Positions 16,133-24,477 of a DNA stretch of 64,000 nucleotides are shown here, one piece after another. Positions within the stretch are counted from its first letter, which is position 1, and the number at the start of each line of letters is the position of its first letter. The position numbers were made by a program, and so were the translations under genes. Source of the stretch: Fluviibacter sp964498255 (GTDB lineage Bacteria > Pseudomonadota > Gammaproteobacteria > Burkholderiales > Rhodocyclaceae); the NCBI GenBank assembly GCA_964498255.1, contig CAZCGW010000006.1, positions 1-64,000 on the forward strand, in the 5' to 3' direction. The notes beneath the pieces were generated by a model, which worked only from the letters and a program-made list of their open reading frames with translations, searched no databases and was not told the origin of the DNA.

Positions 16133-16800
16133 TCAACACCCGGCAACATAGGGACAAACTTCACGGGCTCCATCAACCGCTCGTTCCAGCCTGTCTCTGT
16201 TCTTTCAATAACCAACATACGCTGAATGGCAGCATCAGTTGATGCACCAAACGGCAGAACCATTCTGCCACCAACTGCCATTTGCTGTAAGAGGGCTTCC
16301 GGTACTTTAGGTGCTGCTGCCGCCAAAATAATCGAGTCAAAAGGCGCCACTTCGGGAATCCCCAGATAACCATCCCCATGCTTAAGGCGTACGTTAAAAC
16401 ATTTGATGGCTCGCAAATTCAGCTTGGCACGTTCGATAAGTCCGGCCAGTCGCTCAATCGAATAGACCTCTTTGGTCAGCCCCGCCAATACAGATGCCTG
16501 ATAACCGCACCCGGTACCAATTTCAAGTGTTTTACCCAGAGACCGGTCGCCCGCTCTCAGGCACTCGATCATCCGAGCCACAATAAAGGGTTGCGAAATC
16601 GTCTGACCCTGACCTAATGGCAACGCCGTATCTTCATAAGCCCGATGCGCAAAAGCCTCATCAACAAACAGATGCCGTTCTACTTTGTTAATCGCAGCGA
16701 GTACGCCTTTGTCTTTAATCCCCTGCTGCTGGAGACGTTCGACCATACGCGCCCGCGTACGGGCCGATGTCATACCTTGACCAAGAGCAGCACGACTCAT
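16129..16800 (-). CDS. pcm: Protein-L-isoaspartate O-methyltransferase
   Basis: 223-residue SAM-dependent enzyme that methylates isoaspartyl residues for protein repair. SAM motif I is EIGTGCGYQASVLAGL; the isoaspartate-site region shows LPLGQGQTISQPFIVARM, and post-I acidic EVYSIERL follows. Length fits the family. Placed between surE (3-nt gap) and nlpD (4-nt overlap) in the conserved stationary-phase cluster. Confidence 0.95.
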   Translation of the reverse strand: MSRAALGQGMTSARTRARMVERLQQQGIKDKGVLAAINKVERHLFVDEAFAHRAYEDTALPLGQGQTISQPFIVARMIECLRAGDRSLGKTLEIGTGCGYQASVLAGLTKEVYSIERLAGLIERAKLNLRAIKCFNVRLKHGDGYLGIPEVAPFDSIILAAAAPKVPEALLQQMAVGGRMVLPFGASTDAAIQRMLVIERTETGWNERLMEPVKFVPMLPGVE

Positions 16801-16803
16801 TAA

Positions 16804-17544
16804 TTAACCCAGCCAGCCACGAACTGCATCGAGTTGATCGGTATGGGTCAGATCAAGTCGTAATGGTGTAATAGAAACATAGCCTGCTTCTACCGCATGA
16901 AAATCAGTGCCAGGACCGGCGTCTTGTGCTGCCCCAGCCGGACCGACCCAGTAAACAGTCTCACCACGTGGATTAACCGCCCGAATCACCGGCTCCGCTT
17001 TATGGCGTTTGCCCAAACGCGTAACGCGCATACCTGCCAATTGCTCAAAAGGCACATCGGGCACATTAACGTTAAGAAGCACAGGCTGACCCACCGGACG
17101 TTTGATGAGCTTCTCGGCGAGCAGGCGGGCAACCTGTCCGGCAGTCTCAAAATGCCGACCTTCTTTGCCAACCAGTGACACGGCCATAGCCGGCACGCCT
17201 AGCAAAAAACCCTCGGTTGCCGCTGCCACCGTACCCGAATAGACGGTATCGTCACCCATGTTGGCCCCATGATTGATCCCGGATACCACCAGATCAGGCA
17301 AGGTATCGATGAGGCCAGTAACAGCCAAGTGCACGCAATCTGTTGGTGTGCCATTTACAAACCGGAATCCATTTGGCGCGGTACGCAAAGTCAACGGGCG
17401 ATCCAGGGTCAGCGAATTACTCGCCCCGCTACGATCCCGCTCGGGTGCAACAACTTCTAGCTTACCCAACGACAACAAGGACTGATGGAGCACACTCAAC
17501 CCAGTCGCAAAATAACCATCGTCGTTCGAAAGAAGAATATTCAT
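16804..17544 (-). CDS. surE: 5'/3'-nucleotidase SurE
   Basis: 246-residue metal-dependent survival-protein phosphatase acting on nucleoside monophosphates and short polyphosphates. Metal ligands N7, D8 and D9 (LLSNDDG), Ser of RSGASNSLTL and Asn of GINHGANMGDDTVYSGTV are in place. The open frame extends to 17577, but ATG 17544 follows GAGGTG and gives the canonical MNILLSNDDG start. First gene of surE-pcm-nlpD-rpoS. Confidence 0.96.
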   Translation of the reverse strand: MNILLSNDDGYFATGLSVLHQSLLSLGKLEVVAPERDRSGASNSLTLDRPLTLRTAPNGFRFVNGTPTDCVHLAVTGLIDTLPDLVVSGINHGANMGDDTVYSGTVAAATEGFLLGVPAMAVSLVGKEGRHFETAGQVARLLAEKLIKRPVGQPVLLNVNVPDVPFEQLAGMRVTRLGKRHKAEPVIRAVNPRGETVYWVGPAGAAQDAGPGTDFHAVEAGYVSITPLRLDLTHTDQLDAVRGWLG

Positions 17545-17610
17545 GAGCACCTCGTTTAGCCTGTAAGGATAACCCAAAGGGCTCAGTAATTCCCATACAA
17601 ACCCCCAAAA

Positions 17611-17646
17611 GAAAACGGGGTCGATGACTCGACCCCGTTTTCTTTA
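17611..17646 (-). terminator. Terminator after the H-NS-like gene
   Basis: AAAACGGGGTCGA-TGAC-TCGACCCCGTTTT, a 9-bp-plus GC-rich palindrome with T run on the minus strand, 12 nt past the H-NS-like stop. It isolates that gene from surE. Confidence 0.9.
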
Positions 17647-17657
17647 TGCAGACCGCC

Positions 17658-17996
17658 TTAGCGAATCAGCAGGCTTTCCAGCGAACGACCCTGGTTAAGT
17701 GCATTTTGCACCCACAGTGGCTTACGGCCACGGCCGGTCCAGGTTTCAGATGCATTCGATGGATTGGCATATTTCGGTGCAACTGGCTTACGTGTACCGG
17801 ACGATGCTTTCCGTGTTTTCTTGGTGCCAGCCAGTTCTTCCAGTGAATAGCCATGCTCGCGAGCAATTGCCTTCAGCTTTTCAATAGCAGCTTCACGAGC
17901 AGCATTGGAAACTTCTTCTGTGCGGCGCTTGATTTCAGCAGGAATCTTTTTAAGCAAATCTTTTAATTGCTCAACATTTAGTGTCGACAGATCCAT
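17658..17996 (-). CDS. H-NS-family nucleoid protein
   Basis: 112-residue H-NS-like protein. N-terminal helical and charged oligomerisation region (about 1-60, MDLSTLNVEQLKDLLKKIP) and a C-terminal AT-hook-like DNA-binding motif WTGRGRKPLWV near residues 84-94, the betaproteobacterial version of the TWTGRGRxP signature. Expected role: silencing of AT-rich or horizontally acquired DNA. TGGAG precedes the ATG. It is monocistronic with its own terminator, and an IS30 element lies 157 bp upstream of the start codon. Confidence 0.92.
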   Translation of the reverse strand: MDLSTLNVEQLKDLLKKIPAEIKRRTEEVSNAAREAAIEKLKAIAREHGYSLEELAGTKKTRKASSGTRKPVAPKYANPSNASETWTGRGRKPLWVQNALNQGRSLESLLIR

Positions 17997-18061
17997 AATA
18001 ACTCCAGAACAAACTTTGTTTAAATTAACCGGTTCGAATTAGGATTAACTCGATTGAGATT

Positions 18062-18090
18062 ATTCTAATGTTCCAATCATTCCAACGCAA
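18062..18090 (-). promoter_or_regulatory. Candidate promoter of the H-NS-like gene
   Basis: Reading the minus strand: TTGCGT (18090-18085), 17-bp spacer, TAGAAT (18067-18062), then an AT-rich leader to the ATG. The nearby IS end at 18153 leaves this core intact. Confidence 0.45.
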
Positions 18091-18152
18091 GTTTATTTTA
18101 TTAAAGACCGTTTAATCAGAAATGTTTTTGCGATTTTTATATAGGTACGTAG

Positions 18153-18172
18153 ATTCAAATTCGAAGTGCAAC
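18153..18172 (+). repeat. IS30 left inverted repeat
   Basis: Outer 20 bp of the element. Pairs with 19180-19199 with three mismatches at positions 7-9. Confidence 0.88.
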
Positions 18173-18243
18173 GTTGATTGACCGGTTAAGCGGCTGAGGA
18201 TGTTTTAGGATCACAGCTTCTTGACTCCCCAGTCGAAGTTGCC

Positions 18244-19197
18244 ATGAGCTACAAACACCTCAGCCAGAATGAACGTTATCAGATTTACGCCTTGATGAAA
18301 GCCGGACATAACCAACTTGAGATAGCCCAGATCCTGGGCAGGCATCGCTCGACGATCAGTCGAGAGGTAGACCGGAACTCGGGTCTGAAAGGCTATCGCC
18401 CCAAGCAAGCCCAAGAACTGGCGTGCCAGCGTGCCGAAGGCTCGCGTAACGCACCTAGAGTCCCGGAAGCCACGCTTCAGGTCGCCGCTTACTTCCTGCG
18501 CCAGGACTGGAGTCCTGAACAGGTGGCTGGTCTTGTTCCTGTCAGTCACGAAACGCTTTACCGCTTCATCTATGCCGATAAAGCCCAGGGCGGTACTTTG
18601 TGGCGCAGCTTGCGCTGCCAGAAGAAGAAACGGAAGCGCTATGCCGGTGGCCGGGATCGTCGGGGCCAGTTGCCCAACCGCCGCTCGATTCATGATCGAC
18701 CGGCTGCCGTAGAAACTCGATCCCGTGTTGGGCATTGGGAAGGCGATACGGTGATTGGTGCTGCTCACAAGCACGCGATCGTGACGGTCGTTGAACGCAA
18801 GAGCGGCTTTGCCGTGCTGTCCAAGGTGGAGAACAAGACTTCGGAGGCTGTCAGCCAGGCCATCATTGAGCGGCTCAAGCCCTATGCCGCCAGAGTCATC
18901 ACCCTGACTTATGACAACGGGAAGGAATTTGCTGATCATGCGCGGATTGATGCTGAACTTGATTCAACCGGATACTTCGCTGATCCCTTTGCCAGCTGGC
19001 AGCGCGGTAGCAATGAGAACTTCAATGGCTTGTTGCGCCAATACATTCCCAAGAAACGCCCTTTATCAACCGTCACAGATGCAGAACTGAAAATGATTGA
19101 AGACAAGTTAAACTTCAGACCAAGAAAAAGATTGGGATTCAGGACGCCGTACCAGGTGTTTCATGAATCCCTAAACCGTGTTGCACTTCGTGATTGA
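18244..19197 (+). CDS. IS30-family transposase
   Basis: 317-residue transposase. N-terminal helix-turn-helix (about 1-45, SQNERYQIYALMKAGHNQ then HRSTISREV), a basic linker, and a DDE catalytic core with D168 (HWEGDTVIG), D224 (TYDNGKEF) and E258 (RGSNENFNG). D224-E258 spacing is 33 residues, the IS30 DD33E signature. The frame is complete with no frameshift, so the element may be active. It is the only mobile-element gene in the window. Confidence 0.96.
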   Translation: MSYKHLSQNERYQIYALMKAGHNQLEIAQILGRHRSTISREVDRNSGLKGYRPKQAQELACQRAEGSRNAPRVPEATLQVAAYFLRQDWSPEQVAGLVPVSHETLYRFIYADKAQGGTLWRSLRCQKKKRKRYAGGRDRRGQLPNRRSIHDRPAAVETRSRVGHWEGDTVIGAAHKHAIVTVVERKSGFAVLSKVENKTSEAVSQAIIERLKPYAARVITLTYDNGKEFADHARIDAELDSTGYFADPFASWQRGSNENFNGLLRQYIPKKRPLSTVTDAELKMIEDKLNFRPRKRLGFRTPYQVFHESLNRVALRD

Positions 19198-19199
19198 AT
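19180..19199 (-). repeat. IS30 right inverted repeat
   Basis: Complement of the left repeat with 17 of 20 identical. Contains the transposase stop codon TGA (19195-19197). Confidence 0.88.
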
Positions 19200-19206
19200 T
19201 CGCCGT

Positions 19207-19240
19207 ATAAAAAAACCGGTTCGCCCTAGCAGAACCGGTT
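19207..19240 (-). terminator. Terminator downstream of tRNA-Pro
   Basis: Perfect 9-bp stem AACCGGTTC/GAACCGGTT (19214-19222 and 19232-19240) with a T run on the minus strand. Confidence 0.85.
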
Positions 19241-19262
19241 TAATTAAAACACCACAAACTAA

Positions 19263-19339
19263 TGGTCGGCGTGACAGGATTCGAACCTGCGACCCCTAGT
19301 CCCCCAGACTAGTGCGCTACCAGGCTGCGCTACACGCCG
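19263..19339 (-). tRNA. tRNA-Pro (GGG)
   Basis: 77-nt cloverleaf on the minus strand. Acceptor CGGCGTG pairs with CACGCCG, the anticodon loop is CTGGGGG (anticodon GGG) between CTAGT and ACTAG, the T-loop is GGTTCGAATCC, and the 3' CCA is encoded. It lies 42 nt after the MerR-like gene and is followed by a terminator. Confidence 0.97.
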
Positions 19340-19381
19340 ACAAGGGCGCCATTCTACGACATGGCGCTTTTTTACTCAATC

Positions 19382-19777
19382 TCAGATACGCAGCAAATCA
19401 ATAATTTCGCCGAGCACCGCCCGCAAATCAGCAGGCGCGCTCGCAGTATTTACTGCTGGCGCCACCGAAGCATGTCCCGGATGGCTTAACTGATTGCGCG
19501 CACCATGAATCGTGTAACCCTGATCATAGAGCAGCTCACGAATACGGCGCACTAAAAGAACTTCGTGGTGTTGATAATAGCGTCTATTACCACGGCGCTT
19601 TAATGGCTTAAGCTGAGTAAACTCCTGCTCCCAGTAACGCAGTACGTGAGCTTTAACACCACACAGGTCACTGACTTCACCAATGGTGAAATAGCGTTTA
19701 GCGGGAATCGGGGGCAACGCCGAGCTTGGCGCTTCCGGCGTCGTATCGACCACAGACTGGCTGAACAAATCAGACAT
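19382..19777 (-). CDS. MerR-family transcriptional regulator
   Basis: 131-residue regulator. The winged-helix DNA-binding domain at about 29-98 begins FTIGEVSDLCGVKAHVLRYWE and includes RRGNRRYYQHHEVLLVRRI. The C-terminus after residue 100 is short and lacks the paired cysteines of metal-sensing MerR proteins, so the effector is unknown. A MerR-type gene directly after ihfA is a widespread proteobacterial arrangement. 17 nt after ihfA, likely the same transcript. Confidence 0.9.
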   Translation of the reverse strand: MSDLFSQSVVDTTPEAPSSALPPIPAKRYFTIGEVSDLCGVKAHVLRYWEQEFTQLKPLKRRGNRRYYQHHEVLLVRRIRELLYDQGYTIHGARNQLSHPGHASVAPAVNTASAPADLRAVLGEIIDLLRI

Positions 19778-19794
19778 ATGAACGAGCGCCTAAC

Positions 19795-20100
19795 TTAGTG
19801 ACGTGCCGTTTTCTGAACGTGCTCGACTTCGTCTTTCAGCTTCTGGCTCGGGTGAAAAGTCACCACACGACGCGCTGTAATGGGAATTTCTTCGCCAGTT
19901 TTAGGATTACGACCTGGACGCTGCGGCTTATCACGCAGCTGGAAGTTACCAAAGCCAGACATCTTGACCCACTGGCCCGCACTGAGCGTATCGGCAATCT
20001 CGATAAAGAAGGCCTCAACCATATCCTTCGATTCACGCTTATTCAGACCGAGATTCTCAAAGAGGATATCGGAAACTTCGGCCTTGGTGAGTGTCGTCAT
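19795..20100 (-). CDS. ihfA: Integration host factor alpha subunit
   Basis: 101-residue HU/IHF-fold DNA-bending protein, partner of IhfB. It begins MTTLTKAEVSDILFENLGL and carries the beta-arm signature GFGNFQLRDKPQRPGRNPKTG with the DNA-kinking Pro. IHF alpha, not HU, is indicated by the GEEIPITARRVVTFHPSQKLK end and by the pheT-ihfA-merR context. 71 nt after pheT. Confidence 0.95.
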   Translation of the reverse strand: MTTLTKAEVSDILFENLGLNKRESKDMVEAFFIEIADTLSAGQWVKMSGFGNFQLRDKPQRPGRNPKTGEEIPITARRVVTFHPSQKLKDEVEHVQKTARH

Positions 20101-20171
20101 GATGCAATACTTTCGAAAAAACAGAGGGCATGCAACGGAGGTCGCTTGCCAGTAACAATTTTAGCTGAATA

Positions 20172-22553
20172 TCAGGTTCGCAAGGTTGCGCCGGCTTGAG
20201 TCAGCTGTCCCAGCAAATGGGTCATAACTGCTTCAACCTTTTGATCTTCAAGGGTTGCTTGAGTATCCTGCAACGTAAAGCGGAAGGCAAGACTTTTTGA
20301 ACCTTCTGGCACACCTTTACCCTGATACTGGTCAAAAAGATTGACTGAACGCAGCACATCTGGGGCTTTCGTCCACAGCAGATCCATTAGCGTCTGCACC
20401 GGCAATTTGGCGTCAACCAGCACCGCCAGATCACGCACAACCGCCTGGAAAGAAGAGACTGGCTCGTAGACTGATACTTTGGCAGGTGTTAGGCCATCGA
20501 TATCCAGTTCAAAAAGCACTGGGGCAGATTCCAGCTCATATTTCTGCACCCAGCGCGGATGCAGTTCACCAATCCAGCCAATCGCCTGGTTGTCACGCAG
20601 CACACGGGCGCTGCGTCCCGGATGAAATGCGGGATGTATAGCAGCCTCAAAGCGCAGCGGTTGTGCCGGGCTTAACGCTTCAACATCTGCTTTGACATCG
20701 TAAAAATCGACTGGGCGTGTCGGCACGGCCCATTGTTCTGGCGCAGCACCACCCCAAGCCAGACCACCGATACGTAGCGTCTGACGATACCCATCAACCT
20801 GACCAGCGTCTGTAACCTGCTGCTGCCGCTCGAAAACACGACCGCTTTCAAACAGACGTAAACGTGGCTGACGCCGACGCTGATTGTTGATTAGCGTATT
20901 AATCAAACCGCCGATCAACGATGAACGCATCACAGAGAGGTGGCTGGCAATTGGATTGGCCAGTTCAACCGGTGTTGCGTTTGCCGAAAAATCGGTTTCC
21001 CAGGCTTCTGGCGTGAAGGCCAGATTAATGACTTCCTGGTAGCCACGCTCAACCATCGTACCGCGCAGCGCATCCATCGGGCGCGACCTCTCCGTCTGGC
21101 CTTGCATATTCATCGGGCCAATCGGTGGTTTGGCAGGGATATTGTCGTAACCGATAACGCGAGCCACTTCCTCGATCAAATCTTCTTCGATCGACAAATC
21201 ATGACGCCAGCTCGGTGGCACAATTTCAAGCCCAGCTTCAACGGGCTTCGGCTGAAAACCCAAACCATTAAAGATCTTCGTGATTTCTTCATCCGAAGGA
21301 TCGATACCCAACACCTTGCGAATGCGTGCGAAACGCACTTTTACCGAAGGGCGCGCTGGCAGCTGGGTAACCTGATCCACCACTGGCCCTGCTTCACCAC
21401 CGCAGATTTCCAGGATCAATTGCGTAATACGTTCTACACCGGTGACCGTATCGGCAAAATCCACGCCCCGTTCAAAGCGATGCCCGGCATCGGTGCTCAA
21501 AGTTAACCAGCGGCTACGCCCCTGGATGGCTGCCGGGTGCCAGTAAGCCGCTTCAACAAAGACATCCTTGGTTGATTCAGTGCAAGCCGTACGCTCACCA
21601 CCCATAATGCCGGCCAGACTAATGGCGCCCGCTTCATCGGCAATAATGCCATAGCGTTTGTCCAGGGAGACTTCCGTACCACCCAGCAAAGTCAGCATTT
21701 CCTGATCGTTTGCCCAGCGTACCGTGAGCCCACCTTGTACAGCCCCAAGATCAAACACATGGTTCGGACGGTTCAATTCCAGCATCACGTAGTTGGAAAT
21801 ATCCACTAAGGCACTAATTGAACGCAGACCGGACCGTTCAAGGCACTGCTTCATCCATGTCGGAGTTTGCACTTGGGCATTTACCCCCTTGATCACGCGA
21901 CCGGTAAACCGACCACACAAATCCGCCGCATTAATTGCTACCGGTACTGTGCTCTGATGCGTTGCTTCAACCGCCTTAACCGCAGGCACCGTCACTGGCG
22001 CACCCGTCAGCGCAGATACCTCGCGCGCGAGACCCAATAGACCCAGACAATCCGGACGATTCGGCGTCAGCTTCAGCTCCAGACAAATATCATCCAGACC
22101 CAGCAAGTCGCGTAGCGACGTACCCGGTTTGGCCGCTGCATCCAGAATCATCAGGCCATCACTTTCCTTGGCCATGCCAAGCTCTACGGCAGCACACAGC
22201 ATACCGGCCGAGGGCACACCACGGACTTTGGCTTCTTTAATCTTGAAGTTGCCCGGCAACACGGCACCTGGCAACGCACAAGGCACCTTAAGGCCGGCGG
22301 CCACATTAGCGGCACCACACACGATCTGACGCGGCGTGCCCTCACCCGCATCCACTTCACACACATTCAAACGATCAGCATCCGGATGTTTGGTCACGGT
22401 CAGCACATGCCCCACCACGACATTGTTGAATGGTGGCGCTACAGGGCCACGTTCTTCAACTTCCAGACCAGCCATGGTCAGCAATTCAGCCAGCGCTTCC
22501 GAAGACAGATCCGGATTAACAAATTGGCGCAGCCAGGATTCCGAGAATTTCAT
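20172..22553 (-). CDS. pheT: Phenylalanyl-tRNA synthetase beta subunit
   Basis: 793-residue beta chain of the alpha2-beta2 PheRS. N-terminal EMAP/OB-like tRNA-binding domain (MKFSESWLRQFVNPDLSSEAL, then NNVVVGHVLTVTKHPDADRL), B3/B4 editing region (LKLTPNRPDCLG), B5 domains, catalytic-like core, and a C-terminal ferredoxin-like anticodon-binding domain (FQAVVRDLAVLVD). Length is typical (about 795). It follows pheS by 44 nt. Confidence 0.97.
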   Translation of the reverse strand: MKFSESWLRQFVNPDLSSEALAELLTMAGLEVEERGPVAPPFNNVVVGHVLTVTKHPDADRLNVCEVDAGEGTPRQIVCGAANVAAGLKVPCALPGAVLPGNFKIKEAKVRGVPSAGMLCAAVELGMAKESDGLMILDAAAKPGTSLRDLLGLDDICLELKLTPNRPDCLGLLGLAREVSALTGAPVTVPAVKAVEATHQSTVPVAINAADLCGRFTGRVIKGVNAQVQTPTWMKQCLERSGLRSISALVDISNYVMLELNRPNHVFDLGAVQGGLTVRWANDQEMLTLLGGTEVSLDKRYGIIADEAGAISLAGIMGGERTACTESTKDVFVEAAYWHPAAIQGRSRWLTLSTDAGHRFERGVDFADTVTGVERITQLILEICGGEAGPVVDQVTQLPARPSVKVRFARIRKVLGIDPSDEEITKIFNGLGFQPKPVEAGLEIVPPSWRHDLSIEEDLIEEVARVIGYDNIPAKPPIGPMNMQGQTERSRPMDALRGTMVERGYQEVINLAFTPEAWETDFSANATPVELANPIASHLSVMRSSLIGGLINTLINNQRRRQPRLRLFESGRVFERQQQVTDAGQVDGYRQTLRIGGLAWGGAAPEQWAVPTRPVDFYDVKADVEALSPAQPLRFEAAIHPAFHPGRSARVLRDNQAIGWIGELHPRWVQKYELESAPVLFELDIDGLTPAKVSVYEPVSSFQAVVRDLAVLVDAKLPVQTLMDLLWTKAPDVLRSVNLFDQYQGKGVPEGSKSLAFRFTLQDTQATLEDQKVEAVMTHLLGQLTQAGATLRT

Positions 22554-22597
22554 GCTTGAAGTCTTTCGCTAAAACTCGACGTTGAACGACGCGCCAC

Positions 22598-23653
22598 TCA
22601 GGCTGCGAACTGATTCAGGAAACGAACATCGCCTTCGAAGAACAGGCGCAAATCATTGATGCCATAACGCAGCATCGTCAGACGATCCGGGCCCATGCCG
22701 AAAGCAAAGCCAACGTAGCGTTCCGAATCGATACCGGCTTCCGCCAGCACATTCGGGTGCACCATGCCGCAGCCGGCTACTTCCAACCAACGTCCCTTGA
22801 GCGGACCTTCACCGAAGGCCACATCAATTTCTGCCGAGGGTTCGGTAAACGGGAAGAATGATGGCCGGAAACGCACTTCCAGCGCATCCGTTTCAAAGAA
22901 CTGATGCAGAAAATCGATCATCACACCCTTCAGGCCCGAGAAGGTAACGTGCTCGCCGACCCAGAGACCTTCCACCTGGTGGAACATCGGCGAGTGGGTC
23001 GCATCAGAGTCCACGCGGTAAACACGGCCCGGCGCAATGATGCGAATCTCGGGCATGCCTTCTTTACCGCCGTAGGCTTTGACATGGTTCTGCATGTAAC
23101 GTGCCTGGATCGGGCTAGTATGCGTGCGCAGCAAGACATCTTGTTGCACATTGCCCTGCGTGTCCTTCAGATAAAAGGTGTCGTGCATCGAACGCGCCGG
23201 GTGATCGTCCGGAGTATTCAGTGCTGTGAAGTTAAAGTAATCCGTTTCAATTTCCGGACCCTCTGCCACCGAAAAGCCCATCGAGGCAAACAAACCTTCA
23301 ATACGTTGCAGGCTGCGTGTGACCGGATGCAAACCACCGCGATCCATACCACGACCCGGTAGTGTCACATCCAAAGCTTCTTCGGCAAGACGTGCTGCCA
23401 ACTGTTCTTCTTTGAGTGCCTCGCGTCGCGCGTTAATCGCCGCTTCTACCTGCACCTTAATCTTGTTGATACGGCCACCGGCCTCTTTACGTTCTTCAAC
23501 CGGCAGGCTCACCAAGCCCTTAAGGGCTTCCGTAACGACACCCGTTTTGCCCAAGTAACGAGCCTTGGTAACTTCCAGGGCGTCGCCGTCCTTAACGGCG
23601 GCCAGCGCTTCCGATAACTCGGACAGAAGGGCTTCAGAATTCAGCGACGACAT
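22598..23653 (-). CDS. pheS: Phenylalanyl-tRNA synthetase alpha subunit
   Basis: 351-residue catalytic chain (class II). N-terminal coiled coil for tRNA binding, motif 2 region HTSPIQARYM and RVYRVDSDATHSPMFHQVEGL, and motif 3 GFAFGMGPDRLTMLRYGI. An upstream GTG (23659) is in frame, but the ATG at 23653 is correctly spaced from AGAGGTG, so that start is used. A long inverted repeat lies between this gene and the rplT terminator. Confidence 0.97.
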   Translation of the reverse strand: MSSLNSEALLSELSEALAAVKDGDALEVTKARYLGKTGVVTEALKGLVSLPVEERKEAGGRINKIKVQVEAAINARREALKEEQLAARLAEEALDVTLPGRGMDRGGLHPVTRSLQRIEGLFASMGFSVAEGPEIETDYFNFTALNTPDDHPARSMHDTFYLKDTQGNVQQDVLLRTHTSPIQARYMQNHVKAYGGKEGMPEIRIIAPGRVYRVDSDATHSPMFHQVEGLWVGEHVTFSGLKGVMIDFLHQFFETDALEVRFRPSFFPFTEPSAEIDVAFGEGPLKGRWLEVAGCGMVHPNVLAEAGIDSERYVGFAFGMGPDRLTMLRYGINDLRLFFEGDVRFLNQFAA

Positions 23654-23680
23654 AAACACCTCTGATAAATCGGTCAGAAC

Positions 23681-23723
23681 ATCAGTAAAAGCCAGCCGGT
23701 TTTTAATGCAGACTTTTACTGAT
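23681..23723 (-). promoter_or_regulatory. 11-bp inverted repeat in the pheS leader
   Basis: ATCAGTAAAAG (23681-23691) and CTTTTACTGAT (23713-23723) are perfect complements around a 21-nt loop, between the rplT terminator and the pheS start. It could be an operator or an RNA hairpin controlling pheST. There is no U run directly after it on the minus strand, so it is not a simple terminator. Confidence 0.5.
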
Positions 23724-23728
23724 GATCC

Positions 23729-23760
23729 GAAAAAAAAGGAGGCGCAACGCCTCCTTTTTC
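23729..23760 (-). terminator. Terminator after rplT
   Basis: GGAGGCG-CAA-CGCCTCC (7-bp stem) flanked by A and T runs, 15 nt after the rplT stop. It separates the infC-rpmI-rplT transcript from pheST. Confidence 0.85.
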
Positions 23761-23774
23761 GGATCGCTTAGCGA

Positions 23775-24134
23775 TTACAGGCCGAGGCTTGCCTTGGCTT
23801 GGTTTGCAAGCTGGGCAAATGCCGGCTTATCAAACACGGCCAGATCAGCCAGAACCTTGCGATCGACTTCGATCGAAGCCTTCTTCAGACCGTTCATGAA
23901 ACGGCTGTAGGTCAGACCCAGTTCGCGCGAAGCAGCGTTGATACGTGCAATCCACAGCGTACGGAACTGACGCTTACGCTGACGACGGTCACGGTACTGG
24001 TACTGACCGGCCTTCATCACCGCTTGCTTGGCAATACGGTATACGTTCTTACGACGGCCACGGTAACCCTTGGCCAGCTTCAAAACTTTCTGGTGGCGAG
24101 CGCGCGCCGTTACACCACGTTTAACGCGAGGCAT
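23775..24134 (-). CDS. rplT: 50S ribosomal protein L20
   Basis: 119-residue basic 23S-rRNA-binding protein with the canonical start MPRVKRGVTARARHQKVLK and the central YRGRRKNVYRIAKQAVMKAGQY helix. Full family length. In E. coli L20 represses rpmI-rplT translation. It is 12 nt after rpmI. Confidence 0.98.
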   Translation of the reverse strand: MPRVKRGVTARARHQKVLKLAKGYRGRRKNVYRIAKQAVMKAGQYQYRDRRQRKRQFRTLWIARINAASRELGLTYSRFMNGLKKASIEVDRKVLADLAVFDKPAFAQLANQAKASLGL

Positions 24135-24146
24135 AGTCTATTCTCC

Positions 24147-24344
24147 TTAAGCGTAGGGCATCATGGCTCGGATCGATGCTACATCCGAGGCATTAACGGT
24201 TTCCGGACCACGCAGCTGACGCTTGGACTTGGTCGTCTTCTTGGTCAGAATGTGGCGTTTGAATGCGTGGCCGCGCTTGATGCTGCCGCTGCCACGAACG
24301 CGGAAACGCTTAGCTGCGCCGCTCTTCGTCTTCATTTTGGGCAT
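24147..24344 (-). CDS. rpmI: 50S ribosomal protein L35
   Basis: 65-residue basic protein with the typical MPKMKTKSGAAKRFRV start, FKRHILTKKTTKSKRQLRG middle and a short C-terminus. AAGGAG precedes the ATG. Its 133-nt leader contains a small hairpin. Confidence 0.98.
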   Translation of the reverse strand: MPKMKTKSGAAKRFRVRGSGSIKRGHAFKRHILTKKTTKSKRQLRGPETVNASDVASIRAMMPYA

Positions 24345-24376
24345 GTATATGCTCCTTTATGTCATGTCACCAGGTG

Positions 24377-24391
24377 GTTTCCGGCGGAAAC
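24377..24391 (-). promoter_or_regulatory. Small hairpin in the rpmI leader
   Basis: GTTTCC-GGC-GGAAAC, a perfect 6-bp stem, 33 nt upstream of the rpmI start codon. This is the region where L20 autoregulation acts in E. coli, but equivalence is not shown. Confidence 0.3.
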
Positions 24392-24477
24392 TCTTGCTAA
24401 CCCGATGCCACTTGTAATGACCCGGCTGCTTGCGCAACCCGATCAATCCTGCTGGAAACCGCTACGATTAATGTGAA

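Larger units (their letters stand above)
18153..19199 (+). mobile_element. Complete IS30-family insertion sequence
   Basis: 1047-bp element bounded by 20-bp imperfect terminal inverted repeats: ATTCAAATTCGAAGTGCAAC at the left (18153-18172), and 17 of 20 matches at the right end read in reverse (19180-19199). It carries a single intact transposase gene whose stop codon falls inside the right repeat. No clear short target duplication is visible at the flanks (left TAG, right TCG). Confidence 0.9.

Noticed and set aside
18139..19210. Target-site duplication flanking the IS30 element
   Set aside because: The bases beside the two inverted repeats (TAG and TCG) do not match, so no duplication can be claimed.
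20940..21506. 188-codon plus-strand frame within pheT
   Set aside because: Lies wholly opposite a conserved pheT segment and has no family resemblance.
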